From: Euglena gracilis | Lineage: Eukaryota > Euglenozoa > Euglenophyceae > Euglenales > Euglenaceae | Direction of reading: 5' to 3' | DNA length: 25,066 nucleotides | NCBI GenBank assembly: GCA_900893395.1 | Contig: CAAHFI011544541.1 | Location: forward strand, 1-25,066 | Shown: positions 1 to 9,989 of the stretch, piece after piece | Position numbering within the stretch: position 1 is the stretch's first letter | Layout: the number at the start of each line of letters is the position of its first letter | Position numbers and translations under genes: made by a program | Notes under the pieces: generated by a model | What the model saw: the letters and a program-made list of their open reading frames with translations, nothing else | Databases searched by the model: none | What the model was told of the DNA's origin: nothing

Positions 1-900
1 TGGACTGATGGCGACTGGGAGACACAGGTTTACCCCTGTTCTCCAAGCGTCAGCATGGCGGATACGCCTTGCCACTGGCCTCCTGAAGAACACGATTTTG
101 GTGGACTTCAGAGGTTGGTTGGCGGCTGTATTACGGCCCCATACCGCAAGAGCTCGGACAGCGGTGGATGTATGACATCAACTTCAAGCAGACCCGGGGA
201 TGCCCCGCAGGTGCCTGCGAATCACCCCCGGATGAATTACATCATCTGGCCGGTGATGCTGCCCAGAATTTTCTGGGAGCAGCTCCAACGGTATCTTCAG
301 CATCATGCTGAACGTACCAGGAGAAGCTGCCGGATAATTGGATCAAGGACTGGGAGACCCCTTCCTTTGATGTCAATGACCGGAGCTCAACACCATCCGG
401 AGTGAATCAGCTCCGCCGCGTTCCCCACGCCAACTGGAGTTGGTTGAGGACCCATTAGGGGACCCCCAACACGACTACTGGCGTGAGGTGCGCGAACTCC
501 CAGCCGATAAAGGCAGGTGAGGTGTCTGTGAGCGCCAATGCGGCGTTCAGCACCCTCGTCAGGTATTCGCCTGACACCCTGTTTGGGTATTCGCCCGAAC
601 AGCCCCTTCGAAGACCCTTTGCGGTATTCGCCGCTAGTAAGTTCCCACCGGGATGCTGCCATGTGCAGGATTCCGTGCGCATGCATGCACACCCCTCTCC
701 CTCTCCCCTCTCGCGGGCGTGCGACACGCAGCGCACAGGGCCGACGGCCTCTTTTCCTTTCTTTCTTTTCTTTTCGGCCGTTTGAGGCCTTAAGGCTGCC
801 AGACAGCACAACTTTTCTGGCCTAAGCCAACCCCCACTCCTCTCTACTTTCCCCCCGGGGCAATTGCTGTCGCCGGCAGTTGGTTTTTTAGAGTAGGATT
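1..900. other. Region without a recognisable gene
   Basis: I recognise no protein family here on either strand. The longest forward open frame (55-405, 116 codons) begins MADTPCHWPPEEHD and is rich in Arg, Pro and Ser. It has no domain I can name and no clear coding bias, so I do not call it a gene. The region contains three copies of GGTATTCGCC (562-632) and a pyrimidine-rich tract (about 748-777). It also has GC-rich stretches such as the CCCCGGGG palindrome near 855. It may be leader or terminal sequence of the plus-strand element further right, but no terminal repeat links them. Confidence 0.5.
562..632. repeat. Three copies of a 10-bp motif, GGTATTCGCC
   Basis: The exact decamer GGTATTCGCC occurs at 562-571, 586-595 and 623-632, all on the plus strand, with start-to-start spacings of 24 and 37 bp. 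Flanks differ between copies, so this is not a simple tandem array. Binding sites or remnants of a decayed repeat are both possible. I know of no factor with this site. Confidence 0.6.
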
Positions 901-1886
901 TCCTTTTGCGTGGTCAGGTTTGACTGGCCATGCACCCTGCCCAGGTTTGACTGGTCAGAGGCCCCTCCTTCCACACCCTCCCCATGGGTTTTCCTGGAAT
1001 GCCCATGGACCCAACCCCAAGTGCCTTTGGCACACCCAAACTGGGTGGATGGGTTTGCTTGGCAAGGAAACCTGCCAGCCCCATTTCCCCAATGGGCTAT
1101 AATATACTTACACACCCATAAGCCACCGCAAAATAGGTGAAACCATTTTGCGCGTTTTTGGGCTTTTTGGGTCCCCTCCTTTCCGCCCCCCCCTTTTGAG
1201 TGGACCCCTGTGCGACGGAAAGGGCCCCTGTGGATGCGCCAGGGTGCACCTCCCACAGACCAGGTCTGTGTCCGAAATCCCTGTGGCCAGAATGCCTGGT
1301 CCAAAGGGGAAATCGGGCATAGCCTGGGAGGGGGATGTGTACCAGGCGTATGCTTCTGTCCCCTTCCGTTGAGGAAGTTAGGATGGAAGCAGATCCTATT
1401 AGGATTTCTAATGGGTGCCCCTTCTCTCTCCACAGGTGGTATTCTTTTATATTCTTTTTGTCTTTCCCTTTCTCGGACCGGACTTGGTTATCCAGTCCGT
1501 CCTCCCTGCATTGCTCTGTGCTTTGCTTCTTGGGAAGTGGGAAAAGGGAATTTCTGTTACTCTGATTTTCAGTTCCCAAGTAGGTGCGCCAAGGCGAAAG
1601 CGAAGGCTTTTGGGAATTGGAAAGGGGAATTGGGAATCAGACGTACACTCATGGCCTGCAAAGCCCCCCCTGAAACCATTTTGCTCTCAGCCTAAAAGCC
1701 CCCGACAAAATTGGAAAACCATGTTCCTCTACATTTTGGCCTGCAACCAATGGCCCCCCCGCCAGCCAATTCTGCCAGATTCTGCTGGCCTGCAACCTTC
1801 CCACCTCAGCAGAAAAACCGGACAACCCCCAGGTTCCATCTCTGCTGACCGGAAGAAACCACCCAACGTCGGCCAAACAAATAAAA
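900..1886. other. Region without a recognisable gene, pyrimidine-rich
   Basis: Open frames exist on both strands (for example minus 888-1433 and plus 1415-1990), but their translations are rich in Pro, Gly and Trp and match no family I know. They look like consequences of composition. The motif CAGGTTTGACTGG occurs twice, at 915-927 and 942-954. Long C runs occur near 1185-1195. A TATA-like stretch, GCTATAATATAC, lies near 1097-1108, but nothing downstream allows me to call a promoter. Confidence 0.45.
1254..1270. repeat. Perfect hairpin, 8-bp arms around one base
   Basis: CACAGACC, a single A, then GGTCTGTG form an exact inverted repeat. This is the leftmost of several short perfect hairpins in the window (others at 5173, 15328, 15434, 16083, 16155, 16206 and 20134). 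It lies outside any recognisable coding region. Confidence 0.7.
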
Positions 1887-1967
1887 GTGCGGGTGCCTTA
1901 CATTCCTGCGAAAGGCAGCACACAGCCTACCCTAGCAGCATCAGGGGGTGCAGGCCGAGGTCGGTCT

Positions 1968-2009
1968 TTACTTACCTGCGGGGACATTGAAAGTAACCCC
2001 GGGCATCCT
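1968..2009 (+). other. 2A-like ribosome-skipping motif (near match)
   Basis: An open frame (1887-2117) contains LLTCGDIESNPGHP. The family signature of 2A and 2A-like peptides is D-(V/I)-E-x-N-P-G-P, and the LLTCGDIE context is typical of 2A-like sequences known at the start of proteins in several non-LTR and other retroelements. Here the core GDIESNPG is intact, followed by His-Pro instead of directly by Pro. 2A peptides make the ribosome skip a peptide bond at the Gly-Pro junction, so it is unclear whether this version would ever have worked. About 900 bp downstream a coiled-coil Gag-like region begins, so the motif may mark the N-terminus of an old element protein. A chance match to so specific a motif is unlikely but possible. 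Confidence 0.55.
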
Positions 2010-2030
2010 ACAGACCCACCACATGTGTCG

Positions 2031-2196
2031 GTGAGGATATTTGACATGGCGCCAGCTCACAAATCTCCATCCCTCCTACTGCACCGCCGCCCGCAGAGCA
2101 CCGTCGGTGTCGGGTGAGGACGTTGAAATGGCGCCAGCATCACAAATTTCCATCCCCCCATCCGCACCACCACCCGCAGTGCCACCATTGGAGAGG
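2031..2196 (+). repeat. 83-bp tandem duplication
   Basis: Two diverged units start at GTGAGGATAT (2031) and GTGAGGACGT (2114), a period of 83 bp. Both contain ATGGCGCCAGC, then TCACAAAT and CCATCC, and end in a run rich in ACCGCC or ACCACC. The duplication follows the 2A-like motif directly. One unit encodes a Pro/Ala-rich stretch with MAPASQISIPPSAPPPAVPP, suggesting a disordered linker if it was ever translated. Confidence 0.7.
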
Positions 2197-2859
2197 GGAT
2201 CTTGGTTCCCAAATCTGCCGGGTCAGTGTTCTTTGGCCAACAAGGCCTCCCCTCAATGTGCTCCACGGTCATCAAGGAGAACCCAATTGGCACACAAGGA
2301 CCAGGACCCTTCCCCCGTCACATGTTGGGGCCATGTGGATGCAAGCAAATCAGGCGACGCCCTTCCCGAACTTCTCCAACCTCCCTTTGGGTGCAAGCTC
2401 TTCATCCTCATTTTGCAACAACCGCAGCAGCACTGTCACCAGCCCTAGCGAGACCCCCACCAACCTCAGTGGCAACAACTGCAGCAGCATCGTGTGAGTC
2501 AGGGTGCTGAGTGCCCAAAACAACTTAACCTAACTGCCCAGCCTGATGATTCTGCAGCTAGGATTAGGCAAATCTTATTAGGAATTATCAATTAGCTGAC
2601 CCCATTTGTCTGTGCAGGGCTCTGTCTCTGTTTTTGTCTGTTTCAAGTTCAAGAATCGAATTATCTTGGGGCATCAATTATCATTCTTACCTGGACTTTA
2701 CGTACTTTTGGATTTGGATCGGTGCGGTGGATTTGCTGAATTGCTTGTGTTGTGCTGTTGGACTTGTGGATTTTTTTCAAACGAAAGCCAACCACCCACC
2801 TGTTGTCACACAAAAACCCACCAAAAACAAAGAAAATGCAAATTTTGAAACAAGCCGCG
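2197..2859. other. Region without a recognisable gene
   Basis: I find no family match in either strand. The left half is C-rich with His/Pro-rich open frames. The right half (about 2530-2830) is AT-richer, ends in an A-rich stretch near 2810-2850, and contains splice-like sequences (TTTGTCTGTGCAGGG near 2607). It may be leader or intron-like sequence of the Gag-like region that follows. There is no evidence to decide. Confidence 0.4.
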
Positions 2860-3060
2860 AGGGGAATTGAAATCACCCTGGCAGGGTAAAAGATCCTACG
2901 CAACGGGGTGCCGGCCCGAGGAAGTGGAAACTCCATGGCGGGCACCACGGTTACAACATGGTCGCAGAGGTAGACTGCCCAATTTTGATTCCCCTCCAAC
3001 ATGCGGCTACGAACAGCAAGCTGAAAAACGACCAGAAACTGAAAAAACTGACGCTGACAT

Positions 3061-3290
3061 GCCAGCTGCCGAAACCGCCATTGCTAGGGTGGTGGAGCCG
3101 GCGGAGGCAACTCAGCATGTACCAAACTCTGGATGTGCCAGCTGCCTTAACCGCCATCGCTAGGGTGGTGGAGCAGGCGGATGGTTTCCCATCCATGAAC
3201 AAACACTGGAAATGCCAGCTGCCTTAACCGCCATCGTTAGGGTGGTGGAGCCGGCAGATGGTTTTGCCGCCATGTACCATCACTGGACAG
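3061..3290 (+). repeat. Three-unit tandem repeat, 76/77-bp period
   Basis: Units start with GCCAGCTGCC at 3061, 3137 and 3214. The shared core runs through ACCGCCAT, then CTAGGGTGGTGGAGC (GTTAGGG in the third unit) and CGGCGGATGG-like sequence. Each unit can encode a peptide close to PAALTAIARVVEPADGF. The units differ by perhaps 10-25 percent, so the duplication is old. The array lies at the start of the Gag-like coiled-coil region. A 76-bp period is also seen in the Gag region of element C (17021-17320) with a different sequence. Confidence 0.8.
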
Positions 3291-4890
3291 CAACAGGTGG
3301 ACTGAAACTTTACAAGACGGCACAGACATTACAGTGCCACGGACATGCAATGACAGCCCACGTGTCATTGCCATGGTGCACATGGACCAGGACGACACCG
3401 AACAGACCGGTCCAGCACCAGATTACACAGAACTGGACGAAAAACAACGAACCGTACTTCGACGAACAGGTGTTTGCACCACAAAACTGGTACCAACAGC
3501 CAGAAACGGACACTCAGAACAACCAAAACTGGCAAACTGCAACAGCACAGCAACAAGCAACCCAGAGTTTTGCACTGGTGGCGGTACGACAGAGCCCGGA
3601 ACAACCAGACCGCCTCCAGGGTGAAACTGAAACTTCGTACCAGGAACCTTCGTACAGCTCGTACGAGATTCCACAGCCGGAACCACAGAACCAGAACACT
3701 GACTGGGACTGGTGGTCGAACTTTGCGTACGAAACTGGACAGCTGACCCAGGAATTTCAACAGTTCAGACGCAAAACTGAACAGACGAACCAACAAACGG
3801 CAGAAACACGGCAGCAGCTGCAACAAACAACGACGGAGTGGGTCAGCGAACTGCACGCAACAGTCAACAGACAGGGTGAAGCACTCATGACAGAAATAAA
3901 CGGCAGACACGAAGAACTGACGACAGTCCTGGCAACAACCCAAGCAAACATGGAACAGGTGACCGTCAACCAGAACAGACTGTACCAGGAACATTTCAAC
4001 GGAATGTCACAGCAGATCACAGAAATCAGGGAAATGTCTGGCTCACTGGGTGAAAATCTCAGGGAATTTCACAGTTTTCTGCAGATGGCAGGTGGAAACG
4101 CACAGAACCAGGGTGAACATCTGGTTGGTTTACTACACCGACAGCGAGAAAATGAAAAAAAACAACTGCAGAACTGCAACAAAGATTGGCTGTGGCAGAA
4201 GAACGGGTCGCAGGAATCACAGGTGGAGTCCAAACGGTGAACAGCAAAGTGGACGAAACTGTGGCAACAGTGTCCAGAAAAGTTGAAAACCTCAGAGGCG
4301 AAATCAGTAGTGGTGGAAAAAATTCAGAAGAAATGGGCAGTGAAATCGAAAATTTGGCAGGACGGGTTCAGCAGCAGGAAACAAAACGACCACAACCATT
4401 CAAAACTGTGATTACCTGCACAAAAAAGCTGGTCGAACTGCAGAAAATCCCAGATCAGCAGCAGCAGATTACACAGCTGAACGAGGAAATCGGCAGACTG
4501 AAACGACACGTGGAAACTCTGACATCCAACGAAGAAAAACACAAACAACGCACTGAACGCCAGAACCTGGAGGTCGGCAACCTGGGTCACAGGGTGGACG
4601 AAACAGCCCAAACAACTCAAAGACTGCTGGGTGAACTGCAAAAAGGGGCCATTAAAACAGGAAAACATCCACATCTGAACATGCTAAATGGCTAGAAATG
4701 ACATCTGCCATTGGCTCAATGACAACCAGGGCCGGTCAACTGGAAGCAAAGCTGGCTGGTCTGACAACAAAAACTGCAGAACGGGAATCACATGACAATG
4801 GCATCTGGCAGCATTTACATTCTCTGACCACGGAACTGCAACACAGCAGAAACGGTGGACAGAACAGCTGGTGACCCTGGACAGAAATCG
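3212..4890 (+). pseudogene. Gag-like coiled-coil region of an older plus-strand retroelement (fossil)
   Basis: A 342-codon frame (3212-4240) and further open stretches to about 4890 encode a very hydrophilic protein rich in Gln, Thr, Glu and Asn. The first about 150 residues contain Trp/Tyr-Gln-rich, disordered-looking sequence (NWYQQPETDTQNNQNW). The rest shows long heptad-type stretches such as EWVSELHATVNRQGEALMTE and, after 4400, QQQQITQLNEEIGRLKRHVE, as expected for a coiled coil. No zinc knuckle or enzyme domain is visible. The long coiled coil resembles the Gag of element C (17640-18740) in style, not in sequence. The region stops at the left LTR of element B. I infer it is the first part of the element whose RT lies at 13560-15250, because strand and A/C-rich composition agree. 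It has several breaks. Confidence 0.55.
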
Positions 4891-4900
4891 ACTGAAAACC

Positions 4901-5162
4901 TGTAGGCTCACACCCTTAGGGAGGTGACAGCTGCCGGCGCTCTCGCTTTCAGCCGATAGTCCTTTTTCTTCGAGGATTTTCCCTTTTCCCACTTTGGAAC
5001 AGCAAGCACAAGATCTTGATATGATTATTTCTTTGGTCCACGACTCAGAGTGACATATATCGTTGGGATCGGTACACTGAAGGAATAGAAGATTTGGGAC
5101 ACGTCATCCGCGTTTTTGATTGGTAAGAAAATCCTCTGGGAGAAGTTTTTGGGAGAACATCA
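4901..5162 (-). repeat. 3' LTR of element B
   Basis: On the plus strand it starts TGTAGGCTCA and ends GAGAACATCA. It matches 12630-12889 along its whole length at about 88 percent identity. Because the element reads on the minus strand, this copy is the 3' LTR. Conserved inner blocks include CACGTCATCCGCG and AGTGACATATATCG. The LTRs are short for this family, where 200-600 bp is common. Confidence 0.9.
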
Positions 5163-5172
5163 CATTCTCCCC
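5163..5172 (-). promoter_or_regulatory. Polypurine tract of element B
   Basis: Read on the minus strand, the bases directly before the 3' LTR are GGGGAGAATG, a short purine-rich tract in the position where plus-strand DNA synthesis is primed in LTR elements. The tract is abutted by a perfect hairpin (5173-5193). Confidence 0.65.
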
Positions 5173-5193
5173 TTCAAGGCCTTCGGCCTTGAA
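5173..5193. repeat. Perfect hairpin beside the polypurine tract
   Basis: TTCAAGGCC, a TTC loop and GGCCTTGAA form an exact 9-bp-arm hairpin immediately inside the polypurine tract of element B. It could be a chance palindrome, part of the element, or a later small insertion of the same kind as the hairpins at 15434 and 16083. Confidence 0.7.
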
Positions 5194-5910
5194 CCCGTTG
5201 ATGTTCTCACTTGCCTCCATAAAGAAGGACGAGAAAACAACAACAAGGGTAGATGAAGAAATGATCTCACAAAGAGATACGACACTTCATCACAAGGGAA
5301 AAATGGTCAGACTGTTCTCAGAAAAAAGTCTTCGACAAGAGTGAATAAGGTACGGGTGAAGGTGGATGGGTGAGCGGTTGGTTGGCTCCTTCCCATGAGT
5401 AAGTCCCTTCGGAATTGGGCGGAAACGGGACTTCCCATTTGTATTCTTCCTCCCCGCATGCAAGTCCTTGCAGGTTCCAAGGGTCCTGCCATTGCCCACA
5501 TCCCGGGTGGGGCATTCCATTCTCCAAAAGGTCATTCCCGTTCTCGGGACATTGAACAAAACGCAAAAATTCGCATCGCGTGTAACCACCGGTAAAATTC
5601 TCATTTCCCGTGGGGGTTGCAAACGGCAGAACTGCCTTCATGTGGAAAAGAAGGCTTCCTCCCACATTCTCATTATCATTCTTGATTCTCTTCCCTGGGG
5701 GGCATGCCAATCGTTGTCTCGGCAATACTTCACAAAAATCTCATTCTTTTCCTCTCTCCAAGGGAAAAATTCATGCTTGGCTCCCATGTTGAGGACGAAA
5801 CGGGGAAACCCTCCCATTGTGTCAAAAATTTCCATCCTTGGTCAAACTTGTGCCTCGAAATCTTTGACACCAAAAAATATCGGGGGTAATTCTATCACAC
5901 TCTCTTTTCC
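5194..5910 (-). other. Tail between integrase and 3' LTR of element B, function unknown
   Basis: About 700 bp separate the integrase C-terminal region from the 3' LTR. Open stretches on the minus strand translate to Arg- and Pro-rich sequence (for example MQPPREMRILPVVTRDANFC) and to an acidic, Glu-rich stretch near 5900-5970 (QTPNEKTNAEKRV in one frame). I see no chromodomain, membrane span or envelope-like feature. It may be the C-terminal extension of integrase plus untranslated sequence. Confidence 0.45.
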
Positions 5911-5919
5911 GCGTTCGTT

Positions 5920-7030
5920 TTCTCGTTCGGCGTCTGCGGCTTCTTTTTCGGTTTCTTCTTCGTCATCGGGTTGAAAATCGTCGGGCAAAATTCTTCATCG
6001 TGGTCGGTCACGGTTCTCCAATGTTTCACTTGGGAAACGTGCAAATGCATTATCCACCCAAACTTGGTGAGACGGCTACCTTCAAGGTGTTGTGTCTTAC
6101 TTCTAAAATGCGAACAGGACCAAACCATTGACTTTCAATTTTCTTCAATTTCCTTTGTGGCCATCGATCCTTACTCACGAGCACAAAATCACCAACAAAA
6201 TAGCTCGAATTCAGACGACCTTTGTCAAAACTTTTTTCGATTCACGTAACCTTTGAAGTTTTCATCACACCATCTTGGATTTCAATAAGATGTCTCAAAA
6301 AACTTTCAACGTTTGGGGTACTTCCCGGTTCGGGATGATTTCACCTTTCCAACTTGGATGTCCCAAAAATAAGCTCACTTGGTGAATATCCCGTTTTGGA
6401 GAAACTTGGGAATTCATCATCCATGAAACAATCGGTGTGAGCTTTGGCCAAATCCATTGTTTTCATTTCCAATGTCAATGCTCTCAAAATTTGCAAAAAT
6501 GCTCGATTTGTTCGCTCACAAAGACCATTTGATTGTGGGTGACGGGGAACCAAAATTTGACGTCTACTCCGAAGGACCGAAACACTTTTTGATAGAAACC
6601 TTCTGTTGCGAGAGAACGAACATCATTGTCACTCATAATGCATTGAGGCTTGTCAAAATTCAATCCACTCCTTCCAAATCAATTTCAAAGTTTCCTCACC
6701 ACTTATGTTTTTGGAACACGGTATGAACTTCACAAACCTTGAGAGTGAATCACAATTGTGAGAACGTAATTGAATTCATTGTGTGCATCCATTGAAATGA
6801 AATAGATGTAAAGTGTCGTTGCAATTTGCGGTATCGGAAGCGACGAAATTAATCCACGGTCGGTCGACGTGTTCGGTTTGCTTTTGAGACAAACTTCGCA
6901 AAAATCGCAAATCCGTTTTGCCACACCGAACAAATTCCTTTTGGACTCATCCGACCAAAACATCTTGGAGAAGAAAAGAACGGTGCGCTCGGCACCCGGA
7001 TGTCATTCACATCATGACACCACTTCAATG
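5920..7030 (-). pseudogene. Integrase region of element B (fossil)
   Basis: Several single-frame motifs identify a retroviral-type integrase. A zinc-binding stretch, CDFCEVCLKSKPNT, lies at about 6867-6908, with HPGAER upstream at about 6985-7010 as part of the His side of the finger. The catalytic core follows (SMDAHNEFNYVLTIV at about 6740-6800). The typical late-core motif HPQSNGLCERTNR is at 6503-6541. A C-terminal segment, KLKKIESQWFGPVRIL near 6105-6150, resembles the K...GPF/V motif of Ty3/Gypsy integrases. The enzyme inserts element cDNA into host DNA. The position after RNase H supports a Ty3/Gypsy assignment. The region has many breaks. Confidence 0.85.
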
Positions 7031-7283
7031 TTTCTCAGCTTCCTTGGGAACAACTTTTTGTTCTCGCAAAACAAACGCTTTTCCGATTTGTACATCAACC
7101 TTTCTCCAATGATGGTCGCTTTCCTTTCTTCCAAAGCGTTCCACATTTCTTGGAATTCGCTAGACAAATAATCTTCCTTTGAAAAATGCAATGACTCACC
7201 GATCTTGAATAGAATGGCAAAATCCAATTGTTGATCCATCCTTTCAAAAGCTTCGGACGCGATGGAATCAAAATTTTGTCCAA

Positions 7284-7990
7284 TCATTTCCTCAAATTTT
7301 CCTCGTAAAGCCAATCCGGTAGTTCGTTTTTAACGCCGGAATAGTGTTTGATAACCAAATTGAATTGGGAAAGAAACGTGTACCATCTTCGTAGTCGTGG
7401 GTTAGTCGGTGGTGCGGAGTCGAGAAAAGAACGTGTTGCTTGTTGTCGCAAAACCACACAATTTTTTGATGGGGCAACCATTCGGTATTGGGTTGACATT
7501 GTCAAAATTCCCGAAAGCAATTCCCTTTCATAGGTATTGTACCTTTGTCGGGTATCATTCCATTTCCACGAATAGTGGCCGAGAGGGACAAGGGTGAACG
7601 TGGTCGGGTAGGTATGGTCAAAACTCCCTCCGACTTCACTCCTTTTGTCTCCAAAATGGTTGATCTCCTTTTCAAATCTTCCAAAATCTCATTCGACACT
7701 TGTTGCCATTGGAAAATTGTAGCTCCACCTTGAACGTCACTTGAGTCGGTCAAAATCACGATTTCTCCACTCGGTCTCGGTGTTCCCAAACACGTCAATT
7801 TTGCCAATTTAGATTTGAGCTCGTCGAATTTGCTTTGTTCCTCCAAACCCCATTTCCACGGTGTTTCCTTTTTGAGAAGTTCGGTTAACACGTGTGATGA
7901 TTCGGAAAATTTTGGTACGTGACGGCGAAAGAAATTCATTGCTCCGAGGAAAGATTGCAACTCCTTCAAGTTGGAGACTTTTGCTTTTAG
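7284..7990 (-). pseudogene. RNase H region of element B (fossil)
   Basis: The connection to RT is marked by LGAMNFFRRHVPKF (7907-7948), matching the conserved YYRRFIxxF-type segment that precedes RNase H in Ty3/Gypsy elements, and then PWKWGLEEQSKFDELK. The RNase H start is VILTDSSDVQGGATIFQW, with the first acidic residue at 7745-7747. The end is seen in RRWYTFLSQFNLVIKHYSGVKNELPDWL near 7300-7395, the usual place of the ...ADALSR-like motif. RNase H removes the RNA strand during cDNA synthesis. Between the two halves, around 7540-7640, lies Arg/Pro-rich sequence that does not look like the family, possibly a small insertion. Confidence 0.85.
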
Positions 7991-8910
7991 GATGGCATCA
8001 ACCTTCTTTTTGCTCGGCGACCACGTCCCATGACTCAAATCAAATCCCAAATATTCCATGTTCGTTTGAAGGAATTCACACTTGCTCAACTTCACACGGA
8101 TTTGATGTTTTTTGGCATTCGGAAAGAAATGCTTCAAGCAAAATGAGGTGCTCTTCTTTTGAATCCGTGCCGATTCCGCAATCGTCAAAAAATGCACCGA
8201 GGTGACTCCTCGTCAAAATTTCCTTGAGGTTCGGCTTTGCTTTCACCTTGGGAAATTAGGAGTTCGATCATTTCTTGGAAAACTCCGGGGGCACCTTGAA
8301 GTCCAAAAGGCATGCAAAGCCACCGAAAAACACCGTCCGGAGGGGGTCGTGAATGCCGAAAGTTCCTTTGCCCGGGGGGTCAACCCAACTTGCCAAAAAC
8401 CCTCCTTAGGTCAAGTTTCGTCTTGAACTTTGTCTTCGCCATGTTTTCAATAAGAATTTCCATATTCGGTAAAAATGCCGCGTGCGGTTTGGTTCGGCGG
8501 TTGAGTCGTACGTATTGTCCAACCATTCTTTTTGTCTTGCTTTCCTTTTTGTCGACGAGAAAAGTGGGGAACAATACTTCGAAACGTGCCGGGGGGAAAG
8601 GGTTCAACCAACCCGGCTTGCACCAACTCATCAACTTGTGCTTCAATTTCGGCACAATCTTGGGGGACATGGGCCAACACTTGGAACGAAGGGTGCATCT
8701 TTCCATTCCTCCTTGAGTTCCAAATCCATTTCAACCAATTTGCATCCTTGACCGGGGGGTGGCAAGGGACCGAAAACGTCTTGATACTTCAAAATCAATC
8801 TTTTCACCTCGGGGGGTGCTTTCACCTTTTCGAGTTCCTTTGCAAAATCCCCTTGAATGTTCGCACTTTCGAACGTAAAAGGGTTCGGTCGTTGGGAAGC
8901 CATGTCTCTT
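7990..8910 (-). pseudogene. Reverse transcriptase region of element B (fossil)
   Basis: In minus-strand order the visible motifs are LILKYQDVFGPLPPPGQG (the ...F.D..LP entry region), then QVDELVQAGLVEPFPPG (8591-8641, the fingers region), KTKLDLRRVFGKLG (about 8380-8430, the KLDLR..F motif A), an FFDD box with GIGTDS after it (8181-8192, motif C), and HQIRVKLSKCEFLQTNMEYLGF, the segment that ends Ty3/Gypsy RT. Together these give a confident Ty3/Gypsy RT. The region is broken in several places. Confidence 0.9.
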
Positions 8911-9470
8911 TCGATTTGGTCGATTTTTTGGTGCAAAAGATTCGAAATCTCCGTGATTTGCTTCGAAATTTTCCGGATTTGCAATTTTTCGGGGGAAATT
9001 CCGACGCTTTTGCAAAAAGGACTTTCTCATTCTCGATGAACTCTCTTCATCTTGGGCATTCAACCAAAGGGAAAATTCGGAAACATCGGGTCACACACTT
9101 CCTTGGAATCACACCGAAGCACTTTCTTGATGTCCTCGAACCGAAAGAAATCCAAATCCACTTCATCGGTCAATTGGGCCATCATCTCTTCCAACCGGGG
9201 GGAAATTTGCATCCACGCCATGTCAAAATCCAACCTTGTGGAAAACAATGGGGAATTTCGTCGTGAACCAACTCCATTTCTTTTGCACAAAGGGGGCATC
9301 TCCGTTTTAGGGGCAACATCCATCAAAGGTTCCTTTTCAATCGAAACTTGAAATTTTGGATAAAAATTCATTTGTTCATCCAACTTCGTTGAATCCCAAC
9401 CTTTTGCTCTTTTTGAAATCCACTTGAGACAAATTGGATCACATTCTTGAAGGGGAACTCCATTTCCGTT
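8911..9470 (-). other. Spacer between the extra module and RT of element B
   Basis: Minus-strand open stretches (for example 9060-9383, with PRLEEMMAQLTDEVDLDFF, and an RKISKQITEISNLLHQKIDQ stretch just before RT) look like hydrophilic, partly helical linker sequence. I recognise no domain. It fits the variable region that precedes RT in the polyprotein. Confidence 0.45.
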
Positions 9471-9499
9471 GTGTCAATGTACGAAACAACCGTTTCCCA

Positions 9500-9870
9500 T
9501 GGCGGACTTGGCAAAGGGGTACCATCCCAATCACCCTTGTAAAGTGGTGTGTCGGGGGGCGAAAAATTGGCTCTTGGCAATCTTGCTCAACAATCTTTCC
9601 CATGAAGGTCCTTTCCAATTCGGGTGACCAAGCATATTTTGCAAGGTTCTCGGATGATCTTGCACACCACTCTTTCCAATTGGGAGAACGGGGGGTTGCA
9701 CCACAACAAACCTTCCTTTCCCAAAAGAGTCCAATCGTAGTGAAAGGCATTGTTTTTTCGTGTGCAAAACTTCTTGGCTTGGGCGTTGGCAAATTCGCAA
9801 AAAGATCCACACCAAAATCTTCCCTTTTCAAACCCAATTTCTCAAGAGCTTCCATTTTCACTTGGTCGAT
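9500..9870 (-). pseudogene. Extra D-x-F-A module between protease and RT in element B (fossil)
   Basis: Three single-frame motifs occur in order on the minus strand: FGVDLFANLP (DLFA at 9796-9807), HPNWKGPSWERLLSKI (about 9579-9626), and PPDTPLYKGDWDG with PSPPWETVVSYID after it (about 9470-9560). The same order (D-x-F-A, then a P-x-W....W box, then an L/F-P-x-G/D-T-x-L-F/Y box and a W.V...ID end) appears in element C (21059-21375), and the first parts appear in the DIRS-like piece (15017-15245). In DIRS elements a VDLFAS segment is known next to RNase H. A Dam-like adenine methylase resemblance (D.F...N...W...NPP) is another possibility. Its function is unknown. Protease-RT spacers rarely carry a recognisable domain. 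Confidence 0.55.
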
Positions 9871-9989
9871 AAGGGTGTAAGACTCCTTTTTAAACGCACG
9901 AAACATCCGAAAAACTTGAATTCCATCAACCCTCGCTTGCTTCAATGGGAAAAGCTTGCCATCGAAAAGGAGTTTCTCGGGGGTGGTTG

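Noticed and set aside
55-405. 116-codon forward ORF as a host gene
   Set aside because: No family resemblance, no codon signature and no neighbouring gene structure. ORFs of this length arise by chance in GC-rich DNA.
888-1579. Long minus-strand ORFs in the left region
   Set aside because: Pro/Gly/Trp-rich translations that follow from pyrimidine-rich composition. No motif.
2607-2625. TTTGTCTGTGCAGGG as a splice acceptor
   Set aside because: The match is generic, and no exon with coding resemblance starts there.
3365-3994. 209-codon minus-strand ORF
   Set aside because: It is the Val/Cys/Leu-rich antisense shadow of the Gln/Thr-rich coiled-coil region on the plus strand.
4707-4720. GCCATTGGCTCAAT resembles part of the dinoflagellate spliced leader
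   Set aside because: It lacks the first part of the leader and two internal bases, and no splice-donor GT follows at the expected place. It is explained as coding-like sequence in the Gag-like region.
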